Shown here: positions 6,368 to 10,222 of the stretch, one piece after another
Layout: every line of letters starts with the position of its first letter
Numbering within the stretch: the stretch's first letter is position 1
Assembly: GCA_011371465.1 (NCBI GenBank)
Contig: DRQL01000181.1
Coordinates: 1 to 10,222, forward strand
From: Gammaproteobacteria bacterium
GTDB taxonomy: Bacteria > Pseudomonadota > Gammaproteobacteria > DSM-19610
Length of the DNA: 10,222 nt
Direction of reading: 5' to 3'
Notes under the pieces: generated by a model
Database searches by the model: none
What the model saw: only the letters and a program-made list of their open reading frames with translations
Told to the model about the DNA's origin: nothing
Position numbers and translations under genes: made by a program

Positions 6368-6727
6368 CACTTATTGTCTGTGACTTTTCATCCAAAAATC
6401 CCGGAATAAGCTGGTGAATATCTGTCCGGTGGCAGGCGTTGCAACGGGAACCCCTGAATGTATTAAAACGCACATATTTTTGTCGCGGTGCTGATCCATA
6501 ATTAAAAAGTTTTACCTTTCACCGGAAACCGGACAAGTCATGTCACGGCAGGATGCCACCTCATCCGCCAGCGTCGAAAGGATTCTCATGACAGCGTTGC
6601 GCAGACAATGGCTCCGGGACAGCACTACACCGATCTGTTGCGCACTACTGGAAAGCAGTCGCCACCTGCCGGGACTGACAGGCTGCCGGAAAAGCCGCCG
6701 GCGAAGAGGTCGGCCCGATGTAGCCCG

Positions 6728-7117
6728 TTATTCCTGGAAAGCCACTCCGCAGCGTTCCAGGTAAATCGCGACCAGGTCCGGCCGGTCGTGCGCACACTGT
6801 TTCAGCAGTTGCAGGAACTGTTTCCGGTTCACCAGCGGCCGGTCCCCGGCATCGGAATCATCGGCCTGCGGCTCGAGGTAGCGTTGCTGAACCCCTGCGG
6901 GCACCTTGTGGAAAAGCTTGTACAGCGGCACATCCAGCGCCTTTGCGACGCGAACGATATTGGTAATGCCGCAATTGTGTTCACCACGTTCCAGCGAACC
7001 GATATAGGAACGGTTCAGGCCGCTCAGTTCAGCCAGCACATCCTGCGAATAACGCTTGCGCTCGCGAAGATCACGTATCCGCACACCCAGCACCTTACGT
7101 ACATCTGCAATGGCCAT
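6728..7117 (-). CDS. XRE-family helix-turn-helix regulator
   Basis: A 129-residue cytoplasmic DNA-binding protein. Residues about 11-69 form a Cro/C1-type helix-turn-helix domain (LRERKRYSQDVLAELSGL, then RSYIGSLERGEHNCG, then VAKALDVPLYKLF), which is the standard XRE pattern. The C-terminal 60 residues are not recognised and include Cys108 and Cys123. The start is the ATG at 7115-7117, with GGAGG five bases upstream; the frame extends to 7243 but that part overlaps the preceding gene and has no support. It lies 56 bases downstream of the Crp/Fnr gene and is probably cotranscribed with it. The target is unknown; the adjacent oxidase operon is a reasonable guess. Confidence 0.88.
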   Translation of the reverse strand: MAIADVRKVLGVRIRDLRERKRYSQDVLAELSGLNRSYIGSLERGEHNCGITNIVRVAKALDVPLYKLFHKVPAGVQQRYLEPQADDSDAGDRPLVNRKQFLQLLKQCAHDRPDLVAIYLERCGVAFQE

Positions 7118-7173
7118 ATCCCCCTCCAGCTTCACACTATGTGCTACCAAAACCTTTCCGCCCCCCACAGACC

Positions 7174-7854
7174 CTAGCGAACGAACCAGTTCAACCCTTC
7201 CCTGGAGACCAGGTGAATGACACCGCGCAACAGACGGACACACTGCTGATTTTCGAACTCCTTGAGTATCCGGCTGACCATTTCCCGGGTTGTGCCCAGC
7301 TCACGCGCAATCTGGGCATGGGTAATTTTCAGCGGCTCCCCGCCTGATCGCTCGAACAGCTGCCCCAGCAGGCAGGCCAGTCGAAGATCCAGGCGCTGGA
7401 AAGTCACTTCCGATACCAGCTGCACGATATCCCCCATACGCTTCGACAGTATTTTCAGCAGTGCCCGGCGGAATTCCCTGGATTCGTCAATGGCGCGGTC
7501 AAATTCCCGCCGGCTCAGGGTCAGTGCAACCAGGTCGGTCTCGGCCACTACCTCGGCCGGGAACCCTTCATCCCATAACAGGCACTGCATGCTGAGTGCG
7601 CAGAGTTCTCCGGGGGTGACGCGATACAGGGTAATTTCGCGACCGGCCGGCGAATGTTTGAATACTCGCACTGTGCCCTGCAACAACCACATGAAATTCT
7701 GGCAACGTTCCGTTTCCCGGATCAGCCGGGCACCTGCCGGAATCTTTACCTGCTGCGCAGAAGCCAGGACCACCTCTGTAATCGGGCTCAACAGGTCTTC
7801 CACTTCCGGATGATCTTCCAGAAGATTCCGGTTAGTTTCGATGATGGTATTCAT
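7174..7854 (-). CDS. Crp/Fnr-family transcriptional regulator
   Basis: A 226-residue regulator. Residues about 20-130 form the cyclic-nucleotide-binding-type beta-roll (GARLIRETERC, FMWLLQGTVRVFK, GREITLYRVTPGELCALS). Residues about 131-160 form the dimer helix. A winged helix-turn-helix follows (ITHAQIARELGTTREMVSRILKEF, 177-200, then a wing to about 215). It lacks the N-terminal cysteine cluster needed for an FNR iron-sulfur centre. Cys85 and Cys91 lie in a GELCALSMQCLL motif shared by a subset of the family, so a redox or other small-molecule signal is possible. The cAMP-binding Arg/Ser pattern of CRP is not evident. The ATG at 7852-7854 is preceded by a G-rich ribosome site (GGCGGGGGGC). 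It heads a probable two-gene unit with the XRE regulator and is divergent from the GGDEF gene. Confidence 0.93.
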   Translation of the reverse strand: MNTIIETNRNLLEDHPEVEDLLSPITEVVLASAQQVKIPAGARLIRETERCQNFMWLLQGTVRVFKHSPAGREITLYRVTPGELCALSMQCLLWDEGFPAEVVAETDLVALTLSRREFDRAIDESREFRRALLKILSKRMGDIVQLVSEVTFQRLDLRLACLLGQLFERSGGEPLKITHAQIARELGTTREMVSRILKEFENQQCVRLLRGVIHLVSREGLNWFVR

Positions 7855-7933
7855 TCGTTTGCCCCCCGCCTGTTGCCGGAGCGGTAAAAACGGTTAACTA
7901 AGGGTTTTCACCTATCTCTGACATCCGCATTGG

Positions 7934-7942
7934 ATAATAGCA
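7934..7942 (-). promoter_or_regulatory. Extended -10 promoter for the Crp/Fnr gene
   Basis: On the minus strand the sequence TGCTATTAT fits an extended -10 element (TG-N-TATTAT, 5 of 6 to TATAAT). No good -35 is present at the usual distance, which an extended -10 tolerates. The predicted start of transcription is near 7927, giving a leader of about 73 bases. This is a sequence prediction only. Confidence 0.5.
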
Positions 7943-7951
7943 TGATCATTC

Positions 7952-7967
7952 TGTGCTTAAGCGCACA
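7952..7967. promoter_or_regulatory. CRP-like operator palindrome TGTGC-N6-GCACA
   Basis: The sequence has perfect 5-base arms around TTAAGC, with the same 5-6-5 spacing as the classical CRP site TGTGA-N6-TCACA. It is nearly midway between the Crp/Fnr start (7854) and the GGDEF start (8067). Relative to the predicted minus-strand promoter it is centred near -32, so binding there would fit autorepression. A second palindrome, ATGATCAT (7942-7949), abuts the promoter. Confidence 0.5.
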
Positions 7968-8066
7968 TAGAAACCGGTTACGCAGGCGCTACACCAGCGG
8001 GATTAAACCATTCCTGCTCTGCGGCCGATAACGACGATAAGAACATGTTTTTTAAGGAATGGACGA

Positions 8067-10172
8067 ATGCAGGACCTTACCTGCAACCGTAGCATGGCAA
8101 CCGGGCAGGCAAGCATGGGAACGGAATCACGCAAACGGCTGGACGAACAGGATACCGATTCGGTTTCGGCGGGGCTGGCGCTGCTCGACGAACTGCCGCA
8201 GCTGCCCGCCGCCATCCACCAGCTGTTTGAAGCCCTGTCAGACGACGACATCGACCGGCACCAGCTGGCCGGCATCCTGGACCAGTGTCCGTCACTGGCC
8301 GCCAAACTGGTCGGACTCGCCAACAGCGCCTATTTCAGCCGCGTGTCGACCATCAACAGGGTGTCGGACGCCATTTTTGTGATCGGTTTTCGTACCGTGC
8401 GCAGCCTGGCGACCGCGACTGCCCTGCAGGAACCCTTTTCCAATAACCGTTGCCCTTCCTTTCAGCCGGGACGATTCTGGCTGCACGCCGCACTGACCGC
8501 GCACGTGGCCAGAGAACTGGCCAAAAAGTCCTCCCCGGTGCTCGCAGTGAGTCCCGACGAAGCCTATCTCGCCGGCTTGCTGCACGGCATCGGACTGCTG
8601 GCCATGGCCCACCTGTTTCCACAGGAACTGGACCAGGTGCTGACCAGCAGCGGTGGGCAGACCGGTACATTGACCGTGCACATGCAGCAACAATTCGGAG
8701 CGTCCCACCACACGGTAGGCGCGGCCCTGCTGCGACACTGGCATCTACCGGAACTGTTCAGCTGCACGACCGAACACTACGGCAACCCGGACTACCAGGG
8801 CGATTGCTGGATGGCCTGTCGGCTGATCGCGGTCGCGCACGAGTGGGCCGACCATGTCATTCACCGGGACCAGCAGCACGCCTTTGACCAGCATGGCCTG
8901 AATCTTCTCGGTATCCGGCCGGAGGACAGCGAAGCGATAGCCGGCGCCTGTCTCGAACAACTGGAGAACTTTACCGGCCTGGCCGAACTGATCAGCGGGG
9001 AAGCACCCGAATTCTGTGATCCGGAAACCGTGGCCGATGCCGCCGTGGAACTGAAAGACCGGCTGGTCGATACCATCGAATCCCTGTCGTCACTAAGCGC
9101 GCTTACCGAAATCAATATCCAGGACCGCGGTGAAGAAGCGGTGCTGCGCGGCGCACTCAAGGTGCTCATGGCCAACCAGGACATGCAGCGTTGCTCGATC
9201 TTCCTGGTGGAAGGCGATGAGCTGCTGAATGCCGCCGGGCTGAGCTGGTCGGAGCAAAACGAGAGTGACCGGAAAAAGACACCGGCAGCCGTGTCCACGC
9301 ACCGTTTCCGGGTTGGTGAAGGCCTGATCGGCCTGGCTGCGAAAACCGGCGAGATCCAGCACTGCCGGGACTGCAGCGTGGATCCCCGCTTCCAGCAGAA
9401 ACAGGCGGATACCGACGCCGGGCTTGGTTCCATTATCAGCGTGCCCATCTGTTTCCAGGACACGACCCTGGGCGTACTCAATATTTCCCACCGCCAGGCC
9501 AATATTTTCTCGGAGTGGGACGAGCGTTTCCTGTACGTGTTCTGCAACATGCTGGGGCAGTTGATCAAGTCCAACCGCCTGCTGAGGAAGATGGAACACG
9601 AAATCGAGCAACGCACCCTGGAACTGCAGGTGGCCCTGGAACGCGCGGAATCACTGAGCATTCTCGACGGTCTTACCGGCGTACACAACCGGCGTTATTT
9701 CATCAGCAACTTCAGCACGCTGATCGAACAGTGCGCGCGCTACCGCCACAAGCTGGCGCTGCTGATGATTGATGTCGATGATTTCAAACAGATCAACGAC
9801 AGCTATGGCCACCTCGAAGGAGACCGCATTCTGAAAGCGATCGCCAGTGTTCTGAAACACTGCGCCAGGGGCGCGGATATTATCGCCCGCTTTGGTGGCG
9901 AGGAATTCATCGTTGCGCTGCAGGACACAGACTGCGAAGGCGCCAGCCAGGTGGCCGGCCGTATCCAGGACGAGATTCGCCTGCTGTCCTGCGGACAGGG
10001 CGACAACCGACGTGGCGTAACGGCCAGTATCGGCGTGTCCTGCTACGCGCGGCCCGGGAACATGCCGATCAAGACACCGGAACAGTGGATTCAGGAAGCG
10101 GATGAAGCCCTGTATCGCGCCAAGCACTCCGGCAAAAACCGCATCGCGGTAACCGTCGCGGATGCGCTGTAA
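8067..10172 (+). CDS. HDOD-GAF-GGDEF protein, predicted diguanylate cyclase
   Basis: A 701-residue cytoplasmic signalling protein with no membrane segment. Residues about 36-260 are an HDOD domain (LPQLPAAIHQLFEAL, then LVGLANSAYFS, VSDAIFVIGFRTVRSLA and LAGLLHGIGLLAM). The HD Asp is Gly174, as usual in this non-hydrolytic family. Residues about 355-500 form a GAF sensory domain (RFRVGEGLIGLAAKTG, GSIISVPICFQDTTLGVLNIS). A coiled coil spans about 501-531. The GGDEF domain spans about 532-698, with active-site GGEEF (610-614) and an intact inhibitory RxxD site (RGAD, 601-604), so synthesis of cyclic di-GMP from GTP with product inhibition is expected. The ATG is preceded by AAGGA eight bases upstream; in-frame ATGs at codons 10 and 17 are less well supported. 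It is divergent from the Crp/Fnr gene. The ligand of the GAF domain is unknown. Confidence 0.93.
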   Translation: MQDLTCNRSMATGQASMGTESRKRLDEQDTDSVSAGLALLDELPQLPAAIHQLFEALSDDDIDRHQLAGILDQCPSLAAKLVGLANSAYFSRVSTINRVSDAIFVIGFRTVRSLATATALQEPFSNNRCPSFQPGRFWLHAALTAHVARELAKKSSPVLAVSPDEAYLAGLLHGIGLLAMAHLFPQELDQVLTSSGGQTGTLTVHMQQQFGASHHTVGAALLRHWHLPELFSCTTEHYGNPDYQGDCWMACRLIAVAHEWADHVIHRDQQHAFDQHGLNLLGIRPEDSEAIAGACLEQLENFTGLAELISGEAPEFCDPETVADAAVELKDRLVDTIESLSSLSALTEINIQDRGEEAVLRGALKVLMANQDMQRCSIFLVEGDELLNAAGLSWSEQNESDRKKTPAAVSTHRFRVGEGLIGLAAKTGEIQHCRDCSVDPRFQQKQADTDAGLGSIISVPICFQDTTLGVLNISHRQANIFSEWDERFLYVFCNMLGQLIKSNRLLRKMEHEIEQRTLELQVALERAESLSILDGLTGVHNRRYFISNFSTLIEQCARYRHKLALLMIDVDDFKQINDSYGHLEGDRILKAIASVLKHCARGADIIARFGGEEFIVALQDTDCEGASQVAGRIQDEIRLLSCGQGDNRRGVTASIGVSCYARPGNMPIKTPEQWIQEADEALYRAKHSGKNRIAVTVADAL

Positions 10173-10222
10173 CAGACCCTGGCAGGCTGCTGAACAAGCC
10201 GGCTAGGTCGCTGCCCCTTCGC

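Larger units (their letters stand above)
6093..6727. other. 635-base intergenic stretch: probable promoter and leader of the oxidase operon
   Basis: No convincing gene is seen here on either strand. Three inverted repeats are listed separately. The stretch 6459-6515 is clearly richer in A and T than its surroundings (for example TATTAAAACG, ATAATTAAAAAGTTTTA) and is the best candidate for the promoter of the leftward oxidase operon, but I could not settle a -35/-10 pair. If transcription begins there, the oxidase mRNA has a leader of roughly 400 bases. The end nearest 6727 would also hold the 3' end of the regulator transcript. Only a weak 5-bp GC stem with an 8-base loop (6684-6701) was seen there, so no terminator is called. 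Confidence 0.5.

Noticed and set aside
6316..6370. Possible tRNA-like or terminator fold around the GC-rich dyad
   Set aside because: No T-loop, anticodon arm or CCA-type end for a tRNA, and no T-run for an intrinsic terminator; kept only as an inverted repeat.
6540..6764. 74-codon plus-strand frame beginning in the intergenic stretch
   Set aside because: Runs into the end of the XRE gene on the opposite strand, has only a weak ribosome site and an Arg/Ser-rich translation without any family feature.
7118..7243. Upstream extension of the XRE gene
   Set aside because: It overlaps the end of the Crp/Fnr gene and lacks a ribosome site, while the ATG at 7115-7117 has GGAGG at the right distance.
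8861..9688. 275-codon minus-strand frame
   Set aside because: Antisense to the HDOD-GAF-GGDEF gene; Ser/Arg-rich translation with no recognisable domain.

Overview
The window looks like chromosomal DNA of a GC-rich proteobacterium, most likely a gammaproteobacterium. The basis is codon use, strong GGAGG-type ribosome binding sites, and the mix of CusB-type metal efflux, Tat-exported cuproenzymes, a Crp/Fnr regulator and an HDOD-GAF-GGDEF protein. I cannot place the genus. I see no tRNA, rRNA, IS element, integrase or CRISPR.

The left two thirds (1-6092) is a run of five genes on the minus strand with a copper and periplasm theme. In transcription order they are: a Tat-exported CotA/bilirubin-oxidase-type multicopper oxidase with all four copper-ligand motifs (4380-6092); a Tat-exported SCO/SenC-like thioredoxin-fold protein that has lost the CxxxC copper ligands (3680-4321); a 677-residue exported protein of a family I do not recognise, with a very strong ribosome binding site and an odd Asp-rich/WKK/HGHG insert (1540-3573); a long hairpin (1481-1516); a plant-type glutaminyl-peptide cyclotransferase (431-1387); and the N-terminus of a CusB-like RND efflux adaptor with a heavy-metal-binding domain (1-405, cut by the window edge). 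The predicted mature N-termini of the oxidase (Gln), the unknown protein (Glu) and the cyclotransferase itself (Gln) suggest the cyclase could cap its own neighbours.

The middle (6093-6727) is a 635-base stretch without a convincing gene. It holds three dyad-symmetric elements and one 49-codon frame with an isolated CNACH motif, and probably serves as promoter and leader for the oxidase operon. Next comes a two-gene regulator unit on the minus strand: a Crp/Fnr-family regulator (7174-7854) followed by a small XRE-type helix-turn-helix protein (6728-7117). The Crp/Fnr gene has a plausible extended -10 promoter and an adjacent 16-base CRP-like palindrome (TGTGC-N6-GCACA).

The right third holds one divergent plus-strand gene (8067-10172) for a 701-residue HDOD-GAF-GGDEF protein, a predicted diguanylate cyclase with intact GGEEF and RxxD sites. 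The last 50 bases carry no recognisable feature. The most notable part is the multicopper oxidase, ligand-less SCO-like protein and unknown 677-residue protein set, which reads as a periplasmic oxidative or copper-handling system that I cannot match to a named pathway.
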